A stretch of DNA of 64,000 nt from Chlorops oryzae (taxonomy: Eukaryota; Arthropoda; Insecta; Diptera; Chloropidae): NCBI GenBank assembly GCA_020466095.1, contig CM035806.1, positions 68,077,602-68,141,601 of the forward strand, given 5' to 3'. Below, piece after piece: positions 50,284 through 59,892 of this stretch. How positions within the stretch are numbered: position 1 is the stretch's first letter; the number at the start of each line of letters is the position of its first letter. The notes under the pieces were generated by a model that did no database searches, was not told the DNA's origin, and saw nothing but the letters and a program-made list of their open reading frames with translations. Made by a program: the position numbers and the translations under genes.

Positions 50284-51852
50284 TTATATTAACGGTTTTT
50301 TTTGCTCGAGTAGCCCGTTGTCGTTCGGGATTACTCTCGTCTCAGAGGGTGAAACTGTTACAGTCTTTTCTGTACGAATCCTGTGCCCTCGTCCTAATAA
50401 TTTAACCCGGTTTCCGTCAATTCTATCGGTAAACCTATTGCACTGCTTATTTAATACTTTCTTTAAAAATTTTATAGGCTTGGCGGTGTCCGCCATACCT
50501 TCAAACAAAAACATTTCTGCTCCTGAATCAATCAAACGAAATACAATGTAACCATCGAAAGGCTTATAGCAGGGTAATTCGATCCACACATCATCTGTAA
50601 TTGCATTCTCTGCTGCACTTACGTCAAACTTATCCTTTATAAAGTTCTTCTGCAATGTTATTTCAATGACTTTTGAAGTTCTAGCGTTTATAGTAATTGA
50701 CTCAACTACGCATATCCTTCTAGTCGCTTGCTCTGAACAAAGTGGTAATCTAGCGATTTCCTTGCTATTTGCAAAAAATGAGATCGTCTTATTTACTCCA
50801 TTCGTAACCGAACAGGTCCACAGTTCATCTCTACCCAAAGGTCCGTCTGCTGGTATTTTGCTACCAAATGGAAGAACGTGCATATTAAAATTTAATGCTT
50901 TGTTATCTTGGTGCGATATCCTTACAGTTCCCTCTGTACTAATACTTCCACCGAATGCTCCACCTAATTGCTTAACCTCTGACCTATCAACTTCAACTTC
51001 TTCTTTTAAGACTTCAGATTTCAGCAAACTAGTGTCTGCCCCTGTATCGATAAGCAGAGTTAATTTATCATTTTTAGCTTGTCCACACGGAAATACTATA
51101 AATGCATCATCTGATCGACATCCCTCATCTATGGTTAAAGAATTTGTTGAACTGTCAAAGTTGTTTAGTTTTAGGTCTTTGAGCAGCCTTTTCTTCTTAA
51201 TTGACTCTGACTTACTCAATTTTCTATTTAAATGCAATTCCATTGTTTTTCTTTCTAAAACAACTAAGCCCTTTGAAAGCGACTCTTGTAGACTAGTACA
51301 CAAAATAATCAACATACTTAATAGTATGATCCATCCCTCGCTGAAAAATTGCTTTACACATAAATCACTAGAATATGATATTTCATAAACATCTCTTGGA
51401 TAGGTATACTCAACAACTTGTTCAGAAAATGTAACCTTCTTATTAGTTTCTTTTTGCTTTCTAACGGAACATATAGGCTCGCTTAGCCTAACGTATGTTT
51501 TTTCATTCTCCTTCATCTGCTCACTGCTACAGAGTGGCTGACTTTTGTTTATTTTAATAGTGGAGTCTTCGACTTCATTTTTATTTATATCCAGTTCCAA
51601 TAGCGACTGTGACTGACAAGATAAGCTTGATTTTTCCTCTGTGCTTCTTTTCATATTTTTTAATTTTTTTTTTTTTAGTTCATTTTTCTGCACATTGCCG
51701 CCACCGGGTACTGGAATAGGCCTTAATTTTACTAATCTATTATCGGCTTTCCGGTCTACTGGCCTTGCCCGGGCCGTGTATAGTTTCCCTGACTCTGAGT
51801 TGCAGACGGACAATTTGGTGAAATATGGCCAAACTGTTTGCATTTGTAGCAC
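50284..51852 (-). CDS. Gypsy-like element pro ORF (aspartic protease), expressed by -1 frameshift
   Basis: The frame is open for 522 codons and lies in the -1 frame of the gag ORF, overlapping it by 97 nt. After a basic Lys-rich region comes a hydrophobic stretch (WIILLSMLIILC, about residues 174-185). The retroviral-type protease follows, with LLIDTGADTSLL (active Asp near residue 268) and a downstream LGRDEL block. A second DSGA motif (FRLIDSGAEMFLF, about residue 435) suggests a second, degenerate protease-like fold. It ends 23 residues after VKLLGRGHRIR without entering reverse transcriptase. The 5' end of the frame is within gag, so translation is most likely by slippage at 51783-51789, not from its own start. 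Confidence 0.8.
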   Translation of the reverse strand: MLQMQTVWPYFTKLSVCNSESGKLYTARARPVDRKADNRLVKLRPIPVPGGGNVQKNELKKKKLKNMKRSTEEKSSLSCQSQSLLELDINKNEVEDSTIKINKSQPLCSSEQMKENEKTYVRLSEPICSVRKQKETNKKVTFSEQVVEYTYPRDVYEISYSSDLCVKQFFSEGWIILLSMLIILCTSLQESLSKGLVVLERKTMELHLNRKLSKSESIKKKRLLKDLKLNNFDSSTNSLTIDEGCRSDDAFIVFPCGQAKNDKLTLLIDTGADTSLLKSEVLKEEVEVDRSEVKQLGGAFGGSISTEGTVRISHQDNKALNFNMHVLPFGSKIPADGPLGRDELWTCSVTNGVNKTISFFANSKEIARLPLCSEQATRRICVVESITINARTSKVIEITLQKNFIKDKFDVSAAENAITDDVWIELPCYKPFDGYIVFRLIDSGAEMFLFEGMADTAKPIKFLKKVLNKQCNRFTDRIDGNRVKLLGRGHRIRTEKTVTVSPSETRVIPNDNGLLEQKKPLI

Positions 51853-53102
51853 TGCCTATTATCAACTCTAAGAGCCCCTTGACCATTTTTGGGTACATTT
51901 TGACGATCGTTAAACCTGCTTTGTCCTCTATTGTCGTACGTAGTAGTGTTTCGATTTTGTGTTTGATTGCTATTCTCTCTACTTGGATTCTGTGTTTGAA
52001 AATTATTCGCCTTCATACTGCAAAATTTATTAGCTAGGTGCCCGCCAATACGACATCTGTGGCAATACATTTCTCTCAACTTTACTAGACAATTTTCGGC
52101 TAAATGGCCTTGTTTTTTACAAAAAGGACAACTTAATTTTTGACGTTCCCCTTGGCCGCATTGTGTTCCTCTTTCATGACCATAAATGCTACATTTTTCG
52201 CAAAAAGGAGTATTTAATCTTGTCTTACAGTGTGCATAAAAATGTCCTGATTTTTTGCAAAAACTACAAACGCTATCCTCTTTGAGCAGATCTTCTACTA
52301 AATTGATTTCGTTAACTTTGCAGCCTATTCGTGACTGGATTTTTTCGACAAAATCTACTAACTGACCAATGGAATCGTTTCCCCTTCCGGCTAGCATATG
52401 CTCAAGTGATCGGTCTCGCAATCCTTTATTAAAGGCATTTACCCCAAGATCCTTAAAAAATACCTCCATATTATCTAATCCATAGGTTTCTTTTACGAAT
52501 TCATTCGCTTCTTTTAATAATTCCTCTATCCTGCTACCTAAAAGGACCACCGGCTCACTTGGGCCTTGCCTAATGTTATCTAAGTCTGCCCTTATTTGGT
52601 CTAGAGTCCTTGCTTTAGCATATTTTTGTTTTATAAATTCGCAAAATTCGTCTATTGATGAAAATTTTTTCTCCCCAACCCGCTTATGCGCCTTTCCAAA
52701 CAATCTCAGCTTAATGCATTCTATTGCGAGCTCTGTGTCCCCAGGTGAGACTTCTCTCTTCAACAATTGACACCCTTGTATAAATTTATCTACTTCTATT
52801 TTAAGCTCTGGGCAAGATGTTCCTGAAAAGATTGGCACTAGCATGTCAACTACCTTTTTCATTTCACTGACTAATGTTCTCATTGAAGACACGTTTATGT
52901 GGCTCGGACGATTATATTCTCTGACTGCGATGGGCTCATTTACTTTTGGAATGTTACCGAAGTGTGAAACTCTCTCTTGTGGACTGTTATCTCTCAAACT
53001 ATTGTCATTTCTTTGGTTAGCACCAAATTGAAAGAAATTTTCTAAATTAGCTCTTGCGGCTGAAAAATTTGAATCTGAGTTGGTATGTTTGTTTTGCATC
53101 AT
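51756..53102 (-). CDS. Gypsy-like element gag: capsid and five-knuckle nucleocapsid
   Basis: 448 codons from an ATG at 53102 that overlaps the preceding frame's stop (TGATG). A disordered N-terminus is followed by a retrotransposon-gag capsid domain at about 70-270 (LVSEMKKVVDMLVPIF, AIECIKLRLFGKAHKRV, FCEFIKQKYAKARTL, FNKGLRDRSLEHML). Five CCHC-type knuckles follow, about 283-430 (CSFCKKSGHFYAHC, CEKCSIYGHERGTQC, CPFCKKQGHLAENC, CHRCRIGGHLANKFC, CYKCKQFGHISPNC). Five is many; one or two is usual for gypsy Gag. The frame is intact, and the slippery heptamer GGGAAAC lies just after the last knuckle. Confidence 0.85.
   Translation of the reverse strand: MMQNKHTNSDSNFSAARANLENFFQFGANQRNDNSLRDNSPQERVSHFGNIPKVNEPIAVREYNRPSHINVSSMRTLVSEMKKVVDMLVPIFSGTSCPELKIEVDKFIQGCQLLKREVSPGDTELAIECIKLRLFGKAHKRVGEKKFSSIDEFCEFIKQKYAKARTLDQIRADLDNIRQGPSEPVVLLGSRIEELLKEANEFVKETYGLDNMEVFFKDLGVNAFNKGLRDRSLEHMLAGRGNDSIGQLVDFVEKIQSRIGCKVNEINLVEDLLKEDSVCSFCKKSGHFYAHCKTRLNTPFCEKCSIYGHERGTQCGQGERQKLSCPFCKKQGHLAENCLVKLREMYCHRCRIGGHLANKFCSMKANNFQTQNPSRENSNQTQNRNTTTYDNRGQSRFNDRQNVPKNGQGALRVDNRQCYKCKQFGHISPNCPSATQSQGNYTRPGQGQ
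51783..51789 (-). promoter_or_regulatory. Candidate -1 frameshift site GGGAAAC (gag to pro)
   Basis: On the minus strand G GGA AAC is in the gag phase, the canonical X XXY YYZ form. It lies within the 97-nt gag/pro overlap, and the -1 frame is the pro frame. GGCC...GGCC and GC-rich sequence a few bases downstream could form a stimulatory stem. Confidence 0.7.
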
Positions 53103-53235
53103 ATCAGTTTTCGGTCATAACTGATGTGATTGACCTGCTGTGGAAGCGGGGGTGGTGGTATTTGTGTGGGTGTTGGCTGTGGAGTCAACGAAGGACTTAC
53201 TGAATGTTCCCGTGAATATTCTATTTGACTTGGAG

Positions 53236-53854
53236 TTAGTTTTGAGATTTCGATACCAGCTTCTGATAATTTTTTGATAGTGGTGTTACGTTACCGGTCG
53301 CTTCGTTATGTACTGTTAATTCGTTATTGTTAGACATTTGAGGACGACCAACGTTACTATTTTCGTGGTTGGCACAACGTAATCTCTCCTTTAAATGCTC
53401 TATTTCTGCTTTTTGTTTAACGATCGTTTGTCTATTTTTTTCAAATAGGTTTAACTGTCCTGCGCTAAAATTTTCTTTTAATAAAAGTTCCCTTAGTCTG
53501 TCGTTTTCTAGTTTTTGTTCTTCCAAGGATGTATCTGAACCCGCTAACGCGTCCTTTAATTTTTTGTTCTGTGATTTAAATAATTTATTACTAAGCTGTA
53601 ATTTTTCTAATTCTTTTTCAAAAGCTTTACTCTTTTTATCACTTGCGCTTTCTCTTATATGTTCAAGTACTATGTCAAATTTCTCTTCTTGAGTTTTACC
53701 TTCTATTTCACTGCGAACTGAATTTAAAAATGATCTTTTCTTATTTACTGACTCTAGGACTTTCCACAATTGTCTAAAATAACCAGCAGTTAAACGTTCA
53801 TAAGTGAATACTTCTTGCTTTAAATTTTTCTATAATTGCGCTATTTCCTTCCAT
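53236..53854 (-). CDS. Gypsy-like element 5' ORF: coiled-coil protein
   Basis: A plausible ATG lies at 53854, but its frame ends after 18 codons. The main frame opens near 53826 in a +1 phase, so a small indel probably separates them. The main frame (from about 53769) is strongly coiled-coil (SKAFEKELEKLQLSNKLFKS, LEEQKLENDRLRELLLKEN, KQKAEIEHLKERL). It closes at 53236. A -1 slip at 53269-53275 would extend it into a Pro/Gln-rich segment (PQPTPTQIPPPPLPQQ) that ends in TGATG, overlapping the gag start. It may be a separate matrix-like Gag segment. I know of no close family match. Confidence 0.55.
53269..53275 (-). promoter_or_regulatory. Candidate second -1 frameshift site AAAAAAT
   Basis: On the minus strand A AAA AAT lies in the coiled-coil ORF phase. 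The -1 frame downstream stays open for about 55 codons with coding-like, proline-rich content and ends at the TGATG of gag. A single-base indel would look the same. Confidence 0.45.
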
Positions 53855-54357
53855 TTGAATTTCAATAAATTAATATGGCTTTTCATGTACTTACCATCGT
53901 GCTTGTGATAGTTATATTCTATGTCCGATGCGGCGGCTTCGATGAAAAAAAAGTTTATTTCGCGGATAATTTTTCGCGGACAATTTTTTGCGGATTATTT
54001 TCGTGGATTATATTTTTTTTTTCGCGACGAAAAGTACGTTTTACTCTTTAATATAAAAACAAAAGTCCATTTAAAGATTAATTCGCCAAGGATTCTTTAT
54101 TCTCCAATCAGGGAAAACCATGCGCTCTATAAATATAGCAATACCCTCGGTGCCTGAACACAATTCCCGGGCTCTGTTAGCAGTGCCTGAACACACATCC
54201 AACAAATAGCAATATTTAATTGTGCAACAAGGCTTACTCTTGCAGAAGAATTTTGATTGAATACCAAGGACTATTTCTCTTTTTAATGTCCCTAAAGGTG
54301 CAATACTTCGCGGACGCGATGCTGTACACGTAGGACGTCAACTACTTTGAGTAGTTG

Positions 54358-54375
54358 TAAAAACCGGCTGCGCCA
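54358..54375 (-). promoter_or_regulatory. Primer binding site of the gypsy-like element
   Basis: TGGCGCAGCCGG follows the 5' LTR by 4 nt on the minus strand. It resembles the tRNA-Ser-complementary TGGCGCAGTCGG used by 17.6/297-type elements, differing by one base in that stretch. Confidence 0.7.
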
Positions 54376-54834
54376 ATAATGTTGTGAGGATTTTCCGGAA
54401 TCCTTCACTCGCCTATCGGACCAAAATTTCTAAAGGAAATGCTCTTTAGTTTTTTTTTATAATTTATAATTATTTATTAATCGACTTTAAAGACTACTCG
54501 CAACTGCTTATTGTAAAAACGACTATCAGCAACTCGTCGCCCGGGGATTCATGTGCTCTACGTGCAAAAAACACATTTCGAGTAAATCGAAGTTGAAGTT
54601 TGAAACTATTTTTTTCAAAAACTGTACGATAAGGTTTTTTGTGTGTTTCACTTTTAATTTGTGCGAGAATAGTTATTCGAAGAGTATATTTTGGAATCCT
54701 TAACGTAACGCATAAAAGGGCTTTAAAAAAAATCCACTTTGCTCTATACGCCATTTCAAACACATTTCGGTGAAAATGTAATACATAGAGCAAAGTGACA
54801 TAAAAAAAAATTGTTCAATATAAATATTTTCTTT

Positions 54835-55330
54835 CAAAATCGGTTGAGAAAATTTGATATACGAGCTCACCGGAACATGAGTAAGAACAAGTTCGAGAAT
54901 TGACCCGATCGGACCATTTTTAGGGGTACCTCCAGTACTAGGGTCTGTTACGATAATCACAAAAACTGCTTTAAAAGCGAAGTTTTTCAAGGTATTTTGA
55001 TGAAATTCGGTATTTGAACATGCTTAAAGGCAAGTAATATGATTTTAAAAAATTCGAAAAGTGGGCGTGGCAGAAGGGAGTTTTTCGAAAATTGTCTCCT
55101 TCGCCCGAAATTCAAATGGGACTTGAACGAAAGTTAGCACTTATGACTTCTTTGTAGCCACAAATATCCTCCCCAAAAATTTGTTTGATCGGTCCATTAT
55201 TAAGGGTACCTCCAGTACTAGGGTCTAACACAAAAATCCCAAAACTGTCCCAGAATCGGACTATTTCGAAATATTTTAATGAAACTTAGAATTTGAGCGT
55301 ATATTTAAGCCTCCAATTATAATTCAAAAA
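54835..55330 (+). mobile_element. DINE-1-like family A fragment
   Basis: It matches the middle of copy A2 (GAGTAAGAACAAGTTCGAGA, two GGTACCTCCAGTACTAGGGT blocks, GTGGGCGTGGCAGA). It is broken where the inverted fragment begins. Confidence 0.75.
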
Positions 55331-55860
55331 CAAGTAGGGGTGTTATAGTCAGGCGAGCCTGACAATAAAATACCCGACACAGACACATGTTCAAATAATT
55401 TTTAATATCAAGAGGTGTTTAAGGCCAAAAGGGGCCCTATATACCGACTTTTGTTAAATTTCTTTATAAAAACCGTCCCTTTGCCACGCCCACTTTTCCA
55501 ATTTTTTAAAAATTCTAATCAGAGGTTTAATATAGATACTCTCAAATTCTCATTGAAATATTTCAAAAAAGTCAGACTTTAGGGCAGTTTTGGGATTTTT
55601 GTGACAGACCCTAGTACTGGAGGTACCCTTAAAAGTGGACCGATCAAGGAAATTTTTTTGGAGGATGTTTATGGCTACAAAGGCAGCATGAGTGCCAAAT
55701 TTCGGTCAAGTTCCATTTGAATTTCGGGTGTAGGAGACAAATTTCGAAAAATTCCCTTCTGCCACGCCCACTTTTACAATTTTTGGAAATCATATTACTT
55801 GCCTTTAAACATGTTAAAATATCAAATTTCATCAAAATATCTTGAAAAACTTCGATTTGA
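55331..55860 (-). mobile_element. DINE-1-like family A fragment, inverted
   Basis: On the minus strand it carries the family A 3' end with an intact hairpin GTCAGGCTCGCCTGAC and CTACTTGTTTT. It lacks the 5' half. It abuts the plus-strand fragment, so the pair forms a long inverted repeat. Confidence 0.75.
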
Positions 55861-56450
55861 ATGGCTTATAGGGCAAAAGATCACAAAAATATTGTGTTTC
55901 AAGGGATATAGAGCAAAATGAAGATGAGCTATCTCAGTAACTAGAAGATATAGCCAAAAATGGATTGCAGATTTAAAAAATTTGGCATTGAAAATGGGGG
56001 ATGGCATCCTTAACTCAAATTCGTTAAAATGGCGTATAGAGCACATGAATCTCCGGGCGACGAACTGTTAGCAACTATTAGCAACTATTAACAACTATCA
56101 ACTATCAACTATTTCTTAGTATTAAAATGCACAGCTTATATACTAATTATTCTTAACCCAGGTCTGCGCTCTGCAGACGCTGGTGTGTTCTTCGGAAACG
56201 GTGTCATGGGCCTGCTGACGCATGCTGACCTGTGCAGATGTACTTCCGGGTATCTTGGTCGTTTTGTGCCATGACCAATATCCGATTCAGCATATTCGGT
56301 GATTCTGCGTCAGTCACCTATGACGCAACGTTGTACTTGGCACGCTTGTACGGTGGTGCGAAATGCCAGCTTGCGTTTTTGGCCGTCTGCTGTCGCTAGC
56401 GGTATTGCGTAAGTTACAAGATGAGCTGCTCTGCTGTTCGACTCATAACA

Positions 56451-57093
56451 CTTGGTTGCTTAGTCGTAGAGTAACCCCATTGAGTTTTGGTAGGTTAAAC
56501 GATGGGATCTTGTACCTCCTTGTGAAGAGTACAAGTTCTGTTTTGCTGGGGTTTATCCCCAGGCCACACTCTCCACTCCAGCGGCAGAGTGTTTTCAGAT
56601 GTTGAGACATCATGTTTGAGATGACATCTAGATGTTTACCCGAAACGGATATAGCGATGTCGTCTGCATACGCTATAACATTGCATCCGATGGCATCGAG
56701 CTCAGTGAGCAGGGAATTAACAACCAGATTCCAGAGAAGGGGAGAGAGGACACCACCTTGGGGTGTTCCTCTTACCACCTTTCTGCTGAGTTGTCCCTTA
56801 CCAAGTGACGAGGTAATCCTCCTGTCCGTGAGTAGGCTACCCACAAAGTTGATGATGTTGCTGTCGACTCCCAAATGGGACAGAGCTAACGTCACAGCTT
56901 GTGGGCAGACGTTATTGAAGGCTCCTTCTATATCTAGAAACGCCGTGAGAGTGTACTCCTTATAGGAGAGAGACTTTTCAATCTGTTGTATCAGTTTGTG
57001 CAGTGCTGTCAATACCGACTTGCATTTGTTGTAGGCATGCTGAGAGGCAGATAGTCTATCGATATCGATTGTATCGCTTATGAAGTAGCCCAT
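56451..57093 (-). pseudogene. LOA-like LINE ORF2: reverse transcriptase core
   Basis: RT blocks are clear: SASQHAYNKCKSVLTAL, LTAFLDIEGAFNNV, VRGTPQGGVLSPLLWNLVVN, CNVIAYADDIAIS (YADD catalytic box) and GLGINPSKTELVLFTRRYK. The frame ends at LRLSNQ where the LTR element begins; the gene continues at 43909. RT blocks upstream of this frame (57094-57438) lie in another frame (PKDFRPISLSSF-type, SKTFERIM). Confidence 0.87.
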
Positions 57094-57438
57094 GATTCTT
57101 TCGAAAGTTTTCAGGAGAAAGGATGATAGACTTATGGGACGGAAGTCCTTTGGTTTTGTGTGGCTTGCTTTGCCCGCCTTAAAAATCTCTGTAAGCCAAG
57201 GAATTGCCCACGCTGACGAGCGTTGAAGGTCAGCGGGGACTATACCGTCTGGGCCAGGAGATTTGAATGGGGCGAAGGATTTAATTGCCCAATTTATTTG
57301 ATTATGTCTTATCCTCCGTGGGGAGTGATAAGAGGGTGTGGAGAAGAGAGGAGGTCCTCTCTCGGAACCTGAGTAGCTTCCTAGGAAGTGAGTGTCGAGG
57401 AGAACTTCCAGTGTTTCCGCAGGGGTATCGGTCCAATA

Positions 57439-58563
57439 TTAGTTATCCCTTTGAACGCATCCTGGGTACCTCGGTGAGGAGCTGAGGATTTTGCGAAGAC
57501 GATTCGTTTCAGAGATTCCTTCTATGTTATCACAGAAAGCTCTCCATGACGCTCGTTTCGCTTTCCTTACAGCATATTTGAAGTTACGGAGGCTCTCCTT
57601 GTAGGGTTGCCATTCCGATGTTAATTTCGCTTCGTTGAAGTGTTTTCTACAATTCTTCCTTAGGGTAGCAATATCTGCATTACACCAAGGAGGTTTAGGC
57701 TTACCCCGAAATTTCTTTGGGTTACATGCAAATCTTGCTGCGGCCGAATAGGCCGACGTTAAGGTACTAACCGCACTATCTAAGCTTCTAATGCTCTGGA
57801 TAGGTGCAGGAGCCCTTTCCAGTTTTAGTTCTAGGAAGGAATAAAACTTCTCCCAGTCCGTGTTCCTCCTATTCTCGTACCTTGTAGTAGCTTTCAAGTC
57901 TTAGCCTGGAACTACAAAGGTGATGTATCTATGGTCCGACAGCGAGCAGTCCGAGGACACTTTCCACTGTTGGACCATACATGACGACCTCTCACTAACT
58001 AATGTGAGGTCTATGACCTCCCTACGATTTGAGGTCATAAAGGTAGGCTCTTCACCTACGTTCGCTATGGTAAGCTTGTTACATAATATGTAATCAAAAA
58101 GTGACTCACCCCTCTCATTAGTATCCGTGCTACCCCACACCTGGTGATGTGAGTTGGCGTCCGTTCCTATGATTATAGGGATGTGCTTTCGGTTGGCCTC
58201 CGACGTCAAAGCCCTTTGAAGGTTGCTGGGTGGGTTAGGCCCCTGATCATGCGTCATGTAACATGACGCAATCCATACTGGCAGGCCCTTTATTCCGACC
58301 GCGATGCTTGCGTTTTCGTTATCGCAGAACCTGTTGAGTACAATGAGATTAATGTTATTCTTTATAAGGATACATGCCCGTGCCTTACCTGTACCAGGTG
58401 ATATCAGGGTGTACCCTGTAGAGTTTAATCCACAAACACGCTCATTGGAGATCCAGGGTTCCTGGATTAGACAAATGTCCTCCCCTGTTTCGTTCAGGCG
58501 GAGAAGTAGGGCTGCTGAGGCGGCTTTTGAATGGTGAAGGTTAATTTGCACTACCTTCACCAT
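57439..58563 (-). pseudogene. LOA-like LINE ORF2: endonuclease and linker
   Basis: From an ATG at 58563: MVKVVQINLHHSKAASAALL, CLIQEPWI, ARACILIK, GTDANSHHQVWGS, EVIDLTLVSE and SLSDHRYI, the apurinic-type endonuclease of R1/LOA-group LINEs. An in-frame TAA at 57901 closes it; the same frame then continues to 57439 (KPPWCNADIATLRKNC, KAKRASWRAFCDNI). Only one nonsense codon lies in this segment, with a frame change after it. The start overlaps the ORF1 stop by 23 nt. Confidence 0.85.
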
Positions 58564-59878
58564 TCTCGGGCCGACAGATGATGGTCTGGTTCAGATCATC
58601 CTCACCAGACGAGGAGAGGCCTACTTCTTTCTCTGAAGTCAGAGCAAGATCGAAGAAATCTCCTGACAGTGAGACCGTACTGCCTCCGTCATCGGAGTGC
58701 AAGACTTCCTCATTATCTGCCATGTCCTCCGTTTGCTCGGGGGGACCCACAGTTCCCTGCTCAGGTGCAGAAGGAACGGGTGCTGAGCCGTTTGCCGCGT
58801 TGCTCCCTTTTTCGCCCTTGTAGATACGAAGTGTGGCCGACCCGAAGCCTTAGTTGACAACATTCAACACGATGAGTGCCTCGCGCATGCTACCGCTGGG
58901 CTCACCCACCTTCACCACCTTCCAATCATGGGTTGGGAGGTCAAGGTTACTGAGCTGCAGCAGTTGGAGAATCTCCTCAGGCGACGATGGCTCCAGTGGA
59001 AGCCAAGCCTTGGATCCTGGGCGGCTTGGGATCTGGTCCTTCGTTACCGCTTGAATTTTAGCGCCAGGCTAGATTTCTCCCACTTCGCCAATGGCTAGCT
59101 TGTACAGATCCGCTGAGCGTTGATCTGCACATGCGATTAGTTTGACGTGTCCCTGGTACCAGCCAGCGTCCCTGCAAACTGGCGAGGGACCCGGATGGGC
59201 AAGGACAATCTTGCTGTAGACGCGCAGCAGGATCTGCTCTACCAACTTCCAATTAGCTGGAGATATGGTGCCGTCGCTCTTACTGGCGTCTATGATGGCC
59301 CATACGAGGGAGCCTTTCGCTATCTCGCTGTAAGGGCGAGCCGTAGTTGGCTTTGGGGCTGTGAGCCTGGGCCTTTTCTCGTCTTGTGGGGCAGAAGGGG
59401 GCACAGTCTCCCCAGATCTTTGCCGCTTCTGAGTTGCCCCTGCTACAGGCGGCAGACTCTGAGGGCGAACCGCGACATTCTTCTTGGCCCATTCTAGGGA
59501 AGCTTTGTCGCGTTCCGTAAGAGCCTCGGGAGCTGAGTGCTCAAACTTTGCGAGAATTCGCAAGGCGGCCCTACGGGTTCGATAGGCCCTTGTGGAGGCA
59601 TTTGCTGTGCTGGCTTCCGAAGTCCTCACAGGAGCTGGCTTATTTTCCAAGGCTCCCGCGGTTACCTGCGGCGCACAGGTGACTCCGGTTGTTGGCTTAT
59701 TCGCCCTGGCACCGGCTCTCCCCGAAGATGAGGGAGTAACACTACCTTTATCCGTTGTGGTAATAGCACTCTGCCTAGAGATTTGCTTCCGGGCCTGTGC
59801 ACTTTTGGGGCTTGGTTGACCCGCTTTTATGGTGCTGCCTGGAGCACCCTTTTGTGGTCCCCCTGCTGGGTTGGACAT
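58541..59878 (-). pseudogene. LOA-like LINE ORF1 (DUF4780-like)
   Basis: From the ATG at 59878 (MSNPAGGPQKGAPGS) comes a Ser/Thr/Ala-rich N-terminus, then RRAALRILAKFEHSAPEALT. A C-terminal RNA-binding-like domain follows (RPYSEIAKGSLVWAIID, GWYQGHVKLIACADQRSADL), breaking at a stop at 59069. The rest (KAWLPLEPSSPEEILQLLQL, HDWKVVKVGEP, EALIVLNVVN) continues in another frame and ends at a TAA near 58850. A further acidic piece (EEVLHSDDGGSTVSLSG) runs on to 58541. At least one frame change and one stop are present. Confidence 0.8.
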
Positions 59879-59892
59879 TTTTGGATTAATAC

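Larger units (their letters stand above)
54535..56062. mobile_element. TIR element with AACT target duplication, containing two DINE-A fragments
   Basis: The ends begin CGTCGCCCGG and continue GATTCATGTGCTCTA on both sides, about 26 bp with one mismatch. AACT flanks it (54531-54534 and 56063-56066), and the uninterrupted LTR at 44091-44096 region gives the empty site. A 4-bp duplication does not fit hAT or mariner. There is no ORF, so the superfamily is unassigned. The central ~1 kb is two head-to-tail-inverted DINE-A fragments, leaving about 0.5 kb of its own sequence. Confidence 0.72.
43914..56450 (-). mobile_element. Gypsy-like LTR retroelement with gag and protease but no RT, RNase H, integrase or env
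   Basis: LTRs (43914-44451 and 54380-56450) have TGTT/AACA ends, and a 4-bp CTTG target duplication (43910-43913, 56451-56454) lies in the RT gene of the LOA-like LINE. On the minus strand there is a primer site TGGCGCAGCCGG (54364-54375, tRNA-Ser-like as in 17.6/297-type elements) and a polypurine tract AAAGTGGGGAGGGA (44452-44465). The ORFs are coiled-coil (53236-53854), capsid/nucleocapsid (51756-53102) and protease (50284-51852). About 2.2 kb of T-rich (plus strand) filler replaces the rest of pol once the DINE and two mariners are subtracted. The LTRs differ by about 1-2%. It is non-autonomous and would need another element's RT and integrase. Confidence 0.82.
54380..56450 (-). repeat. 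5' LTR of the gypsy-like element, interrupted by a TIR element
   Basis: 539 bp of LTR (54380-54534 and 56063-56450) matching 43914-44451 apart from roughly eight substitutions, split by the 1528-bp element at 54535-56062. Confidence 0.87.
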
